A stretch of DNA of 64,000 nucleotides. It comes from Oscillospiraceae bacterium (GTDB lineage: Bacteria > Bacillota > Clostridia > Oscillospirales > Acutalibacteraceae). The position numbers and the translations under genes are program-made. A model generated the notes under the pieces. The model saw nothing but the letters and a program-made list of their open reading frames with translations, made no database searches and was not told the DNA's origin. This document shows, in pieces, positions 1 to 8,688 of the stretch (positions are counted from its first letter, which is position 1; every line of letters begins with the position of its first letter). Where the stretch lies: the NCBI GenBank assembly GCA_015065785.1, contig SVPR01000003.1, positions 97,618-161,617 of the forward strand. The letters run 5' to 3'.

Positions 1-888
1 GCAATTGGTGACACAATAGTTGTCAGAAAAGCAGGAGATATTATTCCTGAGGTTGTGACAGTAGCAAAACATAATCACGAAAATCCTGAATATACTTTGC
101 CTTCAGTTTGCCCTGCCTGTAACAGTAAAACAATCAGGGAAGAGGGCGAAGCGGCAATTCGTTGCCTTAACCCCGATTGCCCTGCACAGCTTTTAAGAAA
201 GCTTATACATTTCTGTTCAAGAGATGCTATGGATATTGAGGGGCTTGGAGATGCAGTTTTAGAGGTTTTAGTGAATGAAAAGCTTATTAGTAAAGCTTCT
301 GACATTTATCATTTACAGGCACAGGATATTGCAAGTCTTGACAGAATGGGCGAAAAGAGTGCACAGAATCTTTTAACAGCTATCGAGAATTCAAAGCATA
401 ATGATTTATACAGAGTTATATTTGCTTTGGGTATTCGTCACATAGGTCAAAAGGCGGCAAAGCTTCTCAGTAAAAGATTTAACACTATGGATAATCTTTT
501 GAACGCTACTCTCGAAGAGGTGCTTTCGATTGACGGTTTTGGTGGTGTAATGGCTAAAACCTTTACAGACACTTTGGCACTTGAGGGAACCCGTGAGCTT
601 ATTGCGAAATTAAAGGCGGTAGGCGTTAATATGGAAAATCTCTCAAAAACCGAAGACTTGCGTTTTGCAGGGCAGACCTTTGTTTTAACCGGTACACTTT
701 CACAGTTCACAAGAACTGAAGCAAGTGAAATTATAGAAAAATTCGGCGGCAAAACTTCAAGCTCGGTTTCAAAGAAAACAAGCGTAGTTTTAGCAGGTGA
801 AGATGCCGGCAGTAAGCTCAGAAAAGCGAATGAGCTTGGAATTAAGGTTATTAGTGAAGATGAGTTTAGTGAGATGATTAGGAACTAG
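1..888 (+). CDS. ligA: NAD-dependent DNA ligase, C-terminal part
   Basis: This is the 3' part of an NAD+-dependent DNA ligase, which seals nicks in replication and repair. The frame is open from base 1, so the adenylation domain lies upstream of the window. Visible in order: the end of the OB fold, a Cys4 zinc finger (CPAC about residues 37-40, then CLNPDC about 56-61), helix-hairpin-helix repeats with GLG, MGEKS, GIRHIGQKAA and IDGFGG motifs, and a C-terminal BRCT domain with FVLTGTL and SVVLAGEDAGSK. The reading frame ends inside a 7-bp tandem array that supplies the last two residues and the stop. Assignment is sure; only the 5' truncation limits it. Confidence 0.97.
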   Translation, partial: AIGDTIVVRKAGDIIPEVVTVAKHNHENPEYTLPSVCPACNSKTIREEGEAAIRCLNPDCPAQLLRKLIHFCSRDAMDIEGLGDAVLEVLVNEKLISKASDIYHLQAQDIASLDRMGEKSAQNLLTAIENSKHNDLYRVIFALGIRHIGQKAAKLLSKRFNTMDNLLNATLEEVLSIDGFGGVMAKTFTDTLALEGTRELIAKLKAVGVNMENLSKTEDLRFAGQTFVLTGTLSQFTRTEASEIIEKFGGKTSSSVSKKTSVVLAGEDAGSKLRKANELGIKVISEDEFSEMIRN

Positions 889-998
889 GAATTAGAAACA
901 AGGAAACAGGAAGCAGGAAATAGGAAGCAGGAAATAGGAAATATGAAATAGGAAATATGAAATAGGAAATATGAAATAGGAAATAGGAAATAGGAAAC
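880..998 (+). repeat. Tandem 7-bp array (AGGAAAT type)
   Basis: Seventeen consecutive 7-bp units, mostly AGGAAAT with variants AGGAAAC, AGGAAGC, ATGAAAT and AGGAATT. The first unit lies inside ligA and provides its final codons and TAG stop. A matching array in the opposite orientation sits at 2185-2290. Function unknown. Confidence 0.9.
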
Positions 999-1033
999 CT
1001 TAATCTTTAGTTTAATCTTAGGTGGGTGATATT

Positions 1034-1840
1034 GTGAAAACTAAAGAAAAGTATAGTGTTGTTAAAAAACTTTTGACAGGAAAGAATGAAATTTTATTTA
1101 ATCTTTTTTATTTGATTTCCGATGATAAAAATGCTTTGTTTATAACCGATAACAAATCATATATTATTGGTAAAAGTAGAAAAGCACCATCAGCCTGGTT
1201 GTTTGTAAATGATAATCTCACAGAAAATGTAGAAACAGAGATAGTTCAAGTGATTTCTAAAATACTTGTTGAAACACCTGAACTTATAATTAATGGTGAA
1301 TCTACTCGAGTAACTGAAATTTTGGATAAAGTTTCTGAAAAGATGAATGTTTCTTATGCTGTGAAAATGCCTATGAATGTGTATGCTTGTAATGAGTGTG
1401 TTTCGGTTGAACCTAAAGGAAAAATGATTGCACCATCAAGAAAATACGTTGAAAATATTGCTCGTCTCATTCGCCAGATGGTATTTGATTCTGAAAATAT
1501 TGATATTGGAGAAAAATCAGCATACGAATGGGCAAAAGCAAGAAAACACGCTGATAATATTTTTCTATGGAAAGACGAAAATATCGTTGCGTTGGCTATG
1601 ATAGCACACAAAACAGATAAATACGCAAGGATAAATACTGTTGTTACTGACCGTGAGTATCGTGGTAAAGGGTATGCCAAAATGCTTATTGCAACTCTTA
1701 CCAATCAACTTCTTAATCAAGGCGTTGTTCCCATTCTTTATGCCGATGCTAATAATCAAGCTTCAAATGCAGTTTATCAAAAAGTGGGATATACATATCA
1801 GGGAAAAATAACAGAGTTTAGGTTTAATAATAAAGTGTAA
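1034..1840 (+). CDS. GNAT-family N-acetyltransferase
   Basis: Probable acetyl-CoA-dependent N-acetyltransferase of about 268 residues. The C-terminal half carries the GNAT fold: strand IVALAMIAHKT, then NTVVTDREYRGKGYAKMLIATL, in which R-G-K-G-Y-A matches the acetyl-CoA pyrophosphate loop, and a final ASNAVYQKVGYTYQGK segment typical of the family. The N-terminal half is unrecognised and may be a substrate domain. I chose GTG at 1034 because AGGTGGG lies 7 nt upstream; a GTG at 1022 would overlap that ribosome site. It sits alone between ligA and the U32 genes, bracketed by inverted 7-bp arrays, so it may be a recent arrival. The substrate cannot be told. Confidence 0.85.
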   Translation: MKTKEKYSVVKKLLTGKNEILFNLFYLISDDKNALFITDNKSYIIGKSRKAPSAWLFVNDNLTENVETEIVQVISKILVETPELIINGESTRVTEILDKVSEKMNVSYAVKMPMNVYACNECVSVEPKGKMIAPSRKYVENIARLIRQMVFDSENIDIGEKSAYEWAKARKHADNIFLWKDENIVALAMIAHKTDKYARINTVVTDREYRGKGYAKMLIATLTNQLLNQGVVPILYADANNQASNAVYQKVGYTYQGKITEFRFNNKV

Positions 1841-1850
1841 ATTAAATTTT

Positions 1851-2123
1851 TGCGAAGCGAACCTCCTTTGAAAAGGAGGGGGACCAAGCTTTGCTTGGTG
1901 GAGAATTGATATCATAATATGCTTTAGCGTACGGACATAAGTTGAAAATTGCAAATGAACTAAACTCGTTGTCTTGTATTAACGTGCATTTGAAAATCAA
2001 TTTTCCACCATTCCGTTTTCATTTGTAGAATGATAAAATTTATTTGTCGCTTGAAAAAATTTTTATAATAAACTTTATGTAACGAATGGTCCCCCTTCTT
2101 TTCAAAGAAGGTAAGGCTTCGCT
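1851..2123. mobile_element. MITE-like element, copy 1
   Basis: A non-coding element of about 273 bp with imperfect terminal inverted repeats of about 36 bp. The left end starts GCGAAGCGAACCTCC and runs to GGGGGACCA; the right end runs from TGGTCCCCCTTC to GGCTTCGC. Inside is a second inverted pair, TGGTGGAGAATTGAT and ATCAATTTTCCACCA. A diverged second copy lies at 8401-8678. No transposase is present, so mobilisation would have to be in trans. No target duplication could be defined. Confidence 0.75.
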
Positions 2124-2134
2124 ACAATGAAAAA

Positions 2135-2177
2135 ATTCTATCATTTACAGTTTTCAATAAACTATAAATGATAGATT
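2135..2177. repeat. Core hairpin repeat (TCTATCATTT family)
   Basis: Inverted repeat ATTCTATCATTT ... AAATGATAGATT with a loop of about 19 nt. It is one of at least eight copies of this hairpin in intergenic DNA of the window. It lies 11 bp beyond the end of the MITE-like element, exactly as the second MITE copy does. The following T-run could let it act as a terminator. Confidence 0.8.
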
Positions 2178-2184
2178 TTTTTCT

Positions 2185-2290
2185 GATTCCTATTTCCTAT
2201 TTCCTGTTTCCTGTTTCCTGTTTCCTGCTTCCTGTTTCCTGTTTCCTGCTTCCTGCTTCCTGTTTCCTGCTTTCTGTTTCCTGTTTTCTG
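2185..2290 (-). repeat. Tandem 7-bp array, inverted orientation
   Basis: About fifteen 7-bp units reading AGGAAAC, AGGAAGC or AGGAAAT on the minus strand. It abuts the stop codon of the minus-strand U32 gene. Together with the array at 880-998 it forms a pair of inverted arrays around the GNAT gene and the MITE-like element. Confidence 0.88.
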
Positions 2291-2292
2291 AA

Positions 2293-4335
2293 TTACAATA
2301 CTTCTCTCAAATAAAGTCCCGCTGTCTTTTTGAAAGGTGCGGATTGCTTGCTTTTACATAAACTTAATATCTCTTTGCATTCCTCTTTACTTTCATCTGA
2401 AAAATACATAGTAAGAAAATCGCAATTTAAGTTTATTTTATCACATATATAAAGCGGAACGGAGTTGTGTAAAACCGAGTACATTTTATCGTGACAAAAA
2501 ACTAAGAACTCAATGTTTTTTCTGTCAGTTAGCTTTCGTCTGCCATTACAATTACCGCAACCGTCTTTTTGCTTTAACGGGCAGTTTCTGAAAAACATAA
2601 GTGGTAAATTACCATAACAGTAAGCGCCGATTTTTACATTTGAGTTAATGTTGTCAATGCTTTTGGCAGATAACTCGACTGACAATGTTAAATCCTTTAC
2701 ACCCTGTGCTTCGTAAAATTCTACTGCTTCAGAGTTTGCTATATTAAGCGTGTGACCACCAAATACATCAAGACCTGCATTTTTTATAATTTCAATGCCA
2801 CCGATATTGCCACTTATAGCATTTTTAAAGCCCAGGGAGTTTAACTCCTGTAATTCTTTTAAAAGCTCATCTTCATAAAACGGATAAATTAAATCAGGTA
2901 ATTCAATTACAATTTTTCCCTTGATTTTTTCAAGTTCCTCTGCGTGACTTAAAACTTCTTTAATAGGGAAAATTAAATATTCACAATAATCAAATTCGCC
3001 TGAATATTGTCTGAATTCTGAAAATCTTGTTCTTAATGTTGGTACTCTTTTTTTGTTGTTCTCTTTTGATTCTGGTACAACATCAAAACTCTCTCTCTTG
3101 GTTGAATTTAACTTGTTACCTAATTTTTCAACACATTCACGCCTTAATGCATTTATGGTTGAAAGTGATAAAGTTAAATTTGCAGGATTGTTGAATTTTA
3201 AATCATTTAAAAAGTAAGGGGTTCCACCTAATTTTTTAAGATTTTTCTCCGCCATTTCAAAAGAAAGCGCGCTTTTAATCGGGATTTCTCCACCATCTGT
3301 GGTAGCACTTACAGTTACACCGTTTGCAGTCATTTCTAAAACAGTGCTTTCTTTTGTAACAGTAAAAGTCATATTGACTGGTGTAACAGGTGTGTCATTT
3401 TTATATAACGCCTGAAGCTCTTTGAAAACATCATTAGTTGCAGAAATAACATCATCTTTACTTCTGTAGCCGAACATATCGCTGTTTCTTTTATCCATTA
3501 AATAGCCATCTGTAAAGCCATTTCTTGAAAAAACTGCTTTTAATAATTCTTTGTTGTAGTTTTTATTATTTAAAGCATTTTTACAAGCGTTGACTGATGA
3601 TGCAACATATTCGGGGCGTTTCATTCTGCCCTCAATTTTAAAAGAGGTAACGCCTATGCTTTCCAATTCTTTAAGGTGGTCAATGTAAGACATATCTTTT
3701 AAAGAAAGTGCGAAATTTTTATTGTCAATTTTCCAGTCTAACCTGCAAGGCTGAGCACAAAGCCCCCTGTTACCGCTTCTTTCACCTAAAAAGGCTGAAA
3801 TGTAGCAGTTGCCTGAAGCAGACATACAATGAGCTCCGTGAACGAAAATTTCAGTTTCTAAGGTAGTGCTTTTTACTATTTTTTCTATTTCTTTAAATGA
3901 TAATTCTCTAGCGAGTACTACTCTTGAAAACCCGAACTTTTCTAAAAGTTTTACACCGCTTACATTGTGAACTGCCATTTGTGTTGACGCGTGTAAGGGG
4001 AGAGTGGGACAGATTTTTTTTACTGCCTTTACAGTTGCAAAATCCTGTACGATTACTGCATCTGCCCCAGATTCAGCAATTTCTTTTATAGTCCTGTAAA
4101 GCTCTTTAAGCTCATAATCAAAAACTATTGTATTTAAAGTGACATACACCTTAACATTGTACGAGTGGCAGTATTTAACCGCTTCTTTTAAATTGAGGCT
4201 GTCAAAATTGTCTGCATTTCGTCTTGCGTTAAAGCTTTTTGTTCCAAGATAAACTGCATTCGCACCACTTCTTACTGCAGCAAGCAGTTGTTCGTCTGAG
4301 CCGACAGGGGCTAAAATTTCAGGATGATTATTCAT
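2293..4335 (-). CDS. U32 peptidase-family protein, long form
   Basis: A 680-residue member of the U32 (collagenase-like) family. Characterised relatives are not proteases in the main but RNA hydroxylation enzymes: TrhP on tRNA uridine 34 and RlhA on 23S rRNA C2501. The N-terminal domain starts with PEILAPVGSDEQLLAAVRSGANAVYLG. The core has FVHGAHCMSASGNCYIS and GNRGLCAQPC, whose cysteines match the conserved U32 set. A long C-terminal extension resembles DUF3656 and ends with a CPLKQKDGCGNCNG cysteine cluster. It overlaps the upstream U32 gene by 8 nt, so the two are translationally coupled. Two paralogues in one operon are common in Firmicutes. Exact RNA target is not evident. Confidence 0.88.
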   Translation of the reverse strand: MNNHPEILAPVGSDEQLLAAVRSGANAVYLGTKSFNARRNADNFDSLNLKEAVKYCHSYNVKVYVTLNTIVFDYELKELYRTIKEIAESGADAVIVQDFATVKAVKKICPTLPLHASTQMAVHNVSGVKLLEKFGFSRVVLARELSFKEIEKIVKSTTLETEIFVHGAHCMSASGNCYISAFLGERSGNRGLCAQPCRLDWKIDNKNFALSLKDMSYIDHLKELESIGVTSFKIEGRMKRPEYVASSVNACKNALNNKNYNKELLKAVFSRNGFTDGYLMDKRNSDMFGYRSKDDVISATNDVFKELQALYKNDTPVTPVNMTFTVTKESTVLEMTANGVTVSATTDGGEIPIKSALSFEMAEKNLKKLGGTPYFLNDLKFNNPANLTLSLSTINALRRECVEKLGNKLNSTKRESFDVVPESKENNKKRVPTLRTRFSEFRQYSGEFDYCEYLIFPIKEVLSHAEELEKIKGKIVIELPDLIYPFYEDELLKELQELNSLGFKNAISGNIGGIEIIKNAGLDVFGGHTLNIANSEAVEFYEAQGVKDLTLSVELSAKSIDNINSNVKIGAYCYGNLPLMFFRNCPLKQKDGCGNCNGRRKLTDRKNIEFLVFCHDKMYSVLHNSVPLYICDKINLNCDFLTMYFSDESKEECKEILSLCKSKQSAPFKKTAGLYLREVL

Positions 4336-5533
4336 TGTTTTTTCTCACTCTTAAAATGTCGCCTTTTTTAACTTCTGTATCACCGCAAGAAATATAGAGA
4401 AGCTGTTGTGGGTGACACGCAGTTTCTAATTGCTCATGCTCTTCGGTTTCAATAGCCTCAACAGTGAAAGCAGTGCCTAATGAAAGTGGGGTAACAAGCT
4501 CAAGTCTGTCGCCCTTTTTAAAGAAGTTGCGCTGTTCAATAAGAACTTTACCGTCTTTTGAATCTTCTAAAGCAACACCTGCAAAGGTGCAGTCCTGATG
4601 ATAAAGACCGTCGTTAAAATGGTTGTGAACTAAATTGCCATAGTAAAAGCCTGAATTATATGGCCTGTGGCTTACTGCCTCTAATTCTCTTTCAATAAGC
4701 TCCATCGGAGCGGTTTTGTCAATAGCTCGTCTGTAAGCATTAACAACATGTGCCACATAATATTCAGTTTTCATTCTGCCTTCAATTTTAAAGGAATCTA
4801 TACCTGCGTCTTTAAGCTCGTCTAAAAACGAAACAGCTTTCATATCGTGTGAGCTTAAAATTGCAGTGTGGTCAGGGTATTCTTCAACCTTATAAAATTC
4901 GTTTGGTCTGTTTCGTTCCATAAGATAATAACTCCAACGGCAAGGCTGAGTGCATTCGCCTCGGTTACCGCTACGGTCATTTAAAAATGAAGATATTAAA
5001 CATCTGCCTGAATATGCCATACACATAGCACCGTGCACGAATGCTTCAAGCTCTAATTCTTTCGGGATTTTTGCGTGTAATTCGCCTATTTCTTCAATTG
5101 TCATTTCACGGGCTAAAACAACCCTTGAAGCCCCCATTTCATAGTAAGCATTTGCCGCCGCATAGTTACAACAGTTAGCTTGTGTGCTTATATGCACCTG
5201 TAAATCCGGTGCTGTTTTTTTAATAGTAGCAACTGCACCAATATCAGAAACAATTACCGCGTCAACACCAATTTCGTGAAGTGTTTTAGCATAAACTTTA
5301 AGTGGCTCAATTTCATTATTTTTAGTGAAGCTGTTTACAGTAACATAAAGCTTTTTGTTGTTATCGTGAACATAATTTACCGCTTCCCGAAGCTTTTCTT
5401 CAGAAAATGCCGCCTTGTCTGCTCTTAACTGTAAAAGCGGACCACCTACATAAACAGCATCTGCACCGAATTTTATTGCAGTTTTAAGACAATTCATATC
5501 ACCCGCAGGTGAAAGAAGTTCAGGTTTAAACAT
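4328..5533 (-). CDS. U32 peptidase-family protein (TrhP-like)
   Basis: A 401-residue U32 family protein, the usual length for the TrhP type that takes part in prephenate-dependent 5-hydroxyuridine formation at tRNA position 34. Motifs: ELLSPAGDMNCLKTAIKFGADAVYVG at the N terminus, AFVHGAMCMAYSGRCLISS near residues 164-182, GNRGECTQPCRWSY, and SFKIEGRMK. A C-terminal beta-barrel domain follows. It is the first gene of a two-gene minus-strand operon, divergent from serC. Family assignment is firm; the RNA-modification role is from knowledge of relatives such as B. subtilis YrrN/YrrO. Confidence 0.9.
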   Translation of the reverse strand: MFKPELLSPAGDMNCLKTAIKFGADAVYVGGPLLQLRADKAAFSEEKLREAVNYVHDNNKKLYVTVNSFTKNNEIEPLKVYAKTLHEIGVDAVIVSDIGAVATIKKTAPDLQVHISTQANCCNYAAANAYYEMGASRVVLAREMTIEEIGELHAKIPKELELEAFVHGAMCMAYSGRCLISSFLNDRSGNRGECTQPCRWSYYLMERNRPNEFYKVEEYPDHTAILSSHDMKAVSFLDELKDAGIDSFKIEGRMKTEYYVAHVVNAYRRAIDKTAPMELIERELEAVSHRPYNSGFYYGNLVHNHFNDGLYHQDCTFAGVALEDSKDGKVLIEQRNFFKKGDRLELVTPLSLGTAFTVEAIETEEHEQLETACHPQQLLYISCGDTEVKKGDILRVRKNNE

Positions 5534-5677
5534 TTGGAAATACCCCTATATCTGAAAAAATTATACCTATATATAATACAACATTTGAAAACAAAAAACA
5601 AGTTTTGTAAAAATATGCAATATTGTGCAAAATTATGCAAAAATATAAAATTGAGCGATAGTACACACATTAAAGTG

Positions 5678-5707
5678 TTGACAGTTGCATAAATTTAGGT
5701 GTATAAT
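5678..5707 (+). promoter_or_regulatory. SigA-type promoter for serC-serA
   Basis: TTGACA (5678-5683), 18-bp spacer, TATAAT (5702-5707), about 38 bp before the serC start. The stretch just upstream repeats the word TGCAAAA/TATGCAAA several times, which might be a regulator site, but no clear dyad was found. Confidence 0.75.
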
Positions 5708-5744
5708 ATTGCATATTTTTAATTAGGATAGAGGTATTAAATAT

Positions 5745-6827
5745 ATGAGTAGAGTTTATAACTTTTCAGCAGGTCCATCAATGTTACCTGAAGAAGTATT
5801 GAAAAAGGCAGCAGCAGAAATGCTCGATTATGAGGGTAGCGGTCAGTCTGTAATGGAAATGTCACATCGTTCAAAGGTGTATGACAGCATTATTAAAGGT
5901 GCGGAAGCACTTTTAAGAGAACTTATGAATATTCCTGATAACTACAAGGTTTTATTCTTACAAGGCGGTGCTTCAACACAGTTCAGTGCAATTCCGTTAA
6001 ACTTTATGAATGGCTCAAATAAGGCGGATTTTATTATCACAGGTCAATGGGCTAAAAAAGCTTTTTCTGAAGCAAAAAAATATGGTGATGCAAAGGCAGT
6101 TGCTTCATCAGAGGATGAAACCTACAGCTACATTCCAAAAACAAAGGCAGAAGATTTCCGTCAGGATGCAGACTATGCTTACATCTGCCTTAACAACACA
6201 ATTTATGGTACAGTTTATAAAGAAATTCCTGACACTGGCAAGGTTCCGCTTATTGCAGATATTTCAAGCTGTTTCTTATCAGAGCCACTTGATGTTTCAA
6301 AATTTGCGTTGGTTTATGGCGGTGCACAGAAGAATGTAGCACCTGCTGGTCTTACTATTGTTATTGTCCGTGAAGACCTTTTAGGTAATGCCCGTGACAT
6401 TACACCTACAATGTTAGATTATAAAATTCACGCAGATAACGCTTCACTTTACAACACACCACCTTGCTACACAATTTATATTTGCAAGTTGGTTTTAGAG
6501 TGGATTAAAAATCTTGGCGGACTCGAAAAAATGAAAGAATTAAACGAAGCAAAAGCAAAAATGCTTTACGACTTCCTTGATAACAGTAAGCTCTTCAAGG
6601 GTACAGTAAGAAAAGAAGACCGTTCACTTATGAATGTTCCTTTTGTTACAGGTAACGATGAATTAGACGCTAAATTTGTAAAAGAATCAACAGAAGCAGG
6701 TCTTGTAAACCTTAAGGGTCACAGAAGCGTTGGCGGTATGAGAGCATCAATTTACAACGCAATGCCAATTGAGGGTGTTAAGGCGCTCGTTGAGTTTATG
6801 GAAAAATTTGAAAAGGAAAATGCTTAA
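5745..6827 (+). CDS. serC: Phosphoserine aminotransferase
   Basis: PLP-dependent aminotransferase that makes 3-phosphoserine from 3-phosphohydroxypyruvate and glutamate, the second step of serine synthesis. The 360-residue length is standard. It begins with the class V signature YNFSAGPSMLPEEVL and has HRS near 41-43 for substrate phosphate binding. GGAQKNVAPAG holds the PLP lysine (Lys196), and HRSVGGMRASIYN lies near the end. It is followed with no gap by serA, forming a serine operon under a good promoter. The alternative role in pyridoxine synthesis is possible for this family, but the neighbour points to serine. Confidence 0.97.
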   Translation: MSRVYNFSAGPSMLPEEVLKKAAAEMLDYEGSGQSVMEMSHRSKVYDSIIKGAEALLRELMNIPDNYKVLFLQGGASTQFSAIPLNFMNGSNKADFIITGQWAKKAFSEAKKYGDAKAVASSEDETYSYIPKTKAEDFRQDADYAYICLNNTIYGTVYKEIPDTGKVPLIADISSCFLSEPLDVSKFALVYGGAQKNVAPAGLTIVIVREDLLGNARDITPTMLDYKIHADNASLYNTPPCYTIYICKLVLEWIKNLGGLEKMKELNEAKAKMLYDFLDNSKLFKGTVRKEDRSLMNVPFVTGNDELDAKFVKESTEAGLVNLKGHRSVGGMRASIYNAMPIEGVKALVEFMEKFEKENA

Positions 6828-7970
6828 ATGGATATTTTAACTTTAAATAAAATTTCAAAAATCGGTCTTAAAGAATTTGACTCAAGCTATAACATTTTAG
6901 AGGAATGCGAAAATCCTGATGGTATTATTGTTCGTTCTGCTTCAATGCACGAATATAATTTTTCTGAAAAAACACTTGCAGTAGCAAGAGCCGGTGCAGG
7001 TGTTAACAATATCCCTGTACCTGATTGTGCCGGTAAGGGTATTGTAGTTTTCAACACACCGGGCGCTAATGCAAATGCAGTTAAAGAATTAGTAATTTGC
7101 GGTCTTATGGTTTCTTCAAGAAAGGTTATGGCAGCTTACGACTGGTGCAAGGGCTTAAAAGGCGAGGGCGAAAATGTTGGCAAATTAGTTGAAAAGGGTA
7201 AATCACAATTTGCAGGTCCGGAGATTATGGGCAAAACATTAGGTCTTATTGGTCTTGGTGCTATAGGTCGCCTTGTGGCAGATTCTGCCATTGCCCTTGG
7301 AATGAGAGTTATCGGCTTTGATGCATTTTTAACTGATGAAGCAAAAGCACTTCTTAATTCACAGGTTGAGCTCGTTAACAGTGTTGATGAAATTTACGAA
7401 AATTCAGATTACATTTCACTTCATATTCCTGCAACTGCTGAAACAAAAGGCAGTATAAATGAAAGCACTATAGGGAAAATGAAAGATGGCGTAAGAATTT
7501 TAAACTTTGCCCGTGGCGAGCTTGTAAATTCTACCGACCTTTTAAAAGCACTCGAATCAGGTAAAGCTTCTTGCTATGTAACAGACTTCCCGACAGATGA
7601 TGTAATTGGCGCTGAAAATGTTGTGGCACTTCCACACCTTGGCGCTTCCACACCTGAATCAGAAGAAAACTGTGCATATATGGCAGCAGTACAGATGAAA
7701 GAATTTTTAGAAAAAGGTAACATTAAAAATTCTGTAAACTTCCCGAATGTTTCAGTTGACGGTGACGGAGAAAGAGTTTCTGTAATTCATAAAGCGTCCT
7801 TAAGTACAAATGATATTTTAGGTGCTTTCGGCGGTGCAGAAGTGAAAGGCTTTAAAACAGGCGCAAAGGGCGACTTTGCTTATTCACTCTTTGTTTTTGA
7901 CAGCATTTCTGATGATATTACTTCTGCGGTTGCTTCACTTGATGGTGTTGTAAGAGTGAGAAAGATTTAA
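6828..7970 (+). CDS. serA: D-3-phosphoglycerate dehydrogenase
   Basis: NAD-dependent oxidation of 3-phosphoglycerate, the first committed step of serine synthesis. The 380-residue protein has a Rossmann motif GLGAIG at residues 142-147, catalytic-type Arg in NFARGELVNS (Arg229), and the PHLGAST motif with His270. The segment where the catalytic Glu normally lies reads DFPTDD. The last 50 residues look like a short ACT domain ending in GVVRVRKI, suggesting possible allosteric control. ATG follows directly on the serC stop, so the two genes are co-translated. No terminator was seen after it. Confidence 0.96.
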   Translation: MDILTLNKISKIGLKEFDSSYNILEECENPDGIIVRSASMHEYNFSEKTLAVARAGAGVNNIPVPDCAGKGIVVFNTPGANANAVKELVICGLMVSSRKVMAAYDWCKGLKGEGENVGKLVEKGKSQFAGPEIMGKTLGLIGLGAIGRLVADSAIALGMRVIGFDAFLTDEAKALLNSQVELVNSVDEIYENSDYISLHIPATAETKGSINESTIGKMKDGVRILNFARGELVNSTDLLKALESGKASCYVTDFPTDDVIGAENVVALPHLGASTPESEENCAYMAAVQMKEFLEKGNIKNSVNFPNVSVDGDGERVSVIHKASLSTNDILGAFGGAEVKGFKTGAKGDFAYSLFVFDSISDDITSAVASLDGVVRVRKI

Positions 7971-7984
7971 TTCGGAATTATAAG

Positions 7985-8256
7985 AATGCAGAGTGCAGAA
8001 TGCTATTTTGAATTGAAAATTGAAAATGGAAAATTGAAAATTGTGGGACCTGCGGTCGGCAATTATAATAGTTATCCATAAAAACAAAAAATTCTATCAT
8101 TTGAAGTTTGATATACTAAAAATGATAGAATTTTTATATTTAAGTCTTTATATTTGTAATTAGTAAAAATGAAAAAGTCAATTTACCGCTATAACCAATT
8201 ATTATAATTACGGCGTAGCCCCTAAATTTTCCATTTTCAATTTTCAATTTTCAATT
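7985..8256. repeat. Mosaic intergenic element E1
   Basis: Order: GCAGAGT-type 7-mers (7987-8002); AATTGAA 7-mers (8011-8042); mini-hairpin GACC-TGC-GGTC (8047-8057); AATTATAA (8061-8068); core hairpin ATTCTATCATTT/AAATGATAGAAT (8091-8131); a long unique arm; TTATAATT; mini-hairpin GGC-GTA-GCC (8212-8220); and an inverted AATTGAA array (8225-8256). The core half of this element is nearly identical, in reverse complement, to 13432-13611. No ORF or promoter is supported inside. Confidence 0.85.
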
Positions 8257-8400
8257 ATAATTGCCAACGCAGTTCCGAAATTTTTAATTTTTAATTCTTA
8301 ATTTTTAATTCTAAAATGGTAGGGGCAGACCTGTGGTCGCCCGCAGTTGTGGGAGTAGTTTTTATTTTAACAAAGCAATCGTGTGCAACGCGTAAACTGA
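8257..8400. repeat. Repeat-derived spacer after element E1
   Basis: Continues the mosaic: mini-hairpin AAC-GCA-GTT (8266-8274), then 7-mers of the TTTTTAA/TTCTTAA type (about 8278-8312). A nested hairpin near 8320-8342 pairs GGC/GCC and GACC/GGTC around a TGT loop. No gene seen. Confidence 0.65.
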
Positions 8401-8678
8401 AAGCGAAGCCAAGCCTCCTTTGAAAAGGAGGGGGACCAAGCTCTGCTTGGTGGAGAATTGATATCAGAATACGCGTAAGCGTACGAACACGAATTGAAGT
8501 TAATCAATATATTAACCTCGTTGCCTTGCACTACCGTGCATTTTAAAATCAATTTTCCACCATTCCGTTTTAACTTGAATTTTGAAAATAAATTCACTAC
8601 ACGCTTGAAAAATATTATGGAATATAGTTTATATGAAGAATGGTCCCCCTTCTTTTCAACGAAGGTATAGCTTCGCTA
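8401..8678. mobile_element. MITE-like element, copy 2
   Basis: Second copy of the ~275-bp element, same orientation as 1851-2123. The terminal inverted repeats (AGCGAAGCCAAGCCTCC ... GGGGGACCA and TGGTCCCCC ... AGCTTCGCT) and the internal pair TGGTGGAGAATTGAT / ATCAATTTTCCACCA are kept, while the centre has drifted. A small minus-strand reading frame inside it has no ribosome site and is not called. Confidence 0.75.
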
Positions 8679-8688
8679 AAAACAAAAA

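Noticed and set aside
8367..8597. Minus-strand open frame of 76 codons inside MITE copy 2
   Set aside because: It has no ribosome site, is absent as a conserved frame in copy 1, and its sequence is the element's terminal and nested inverted repeats.
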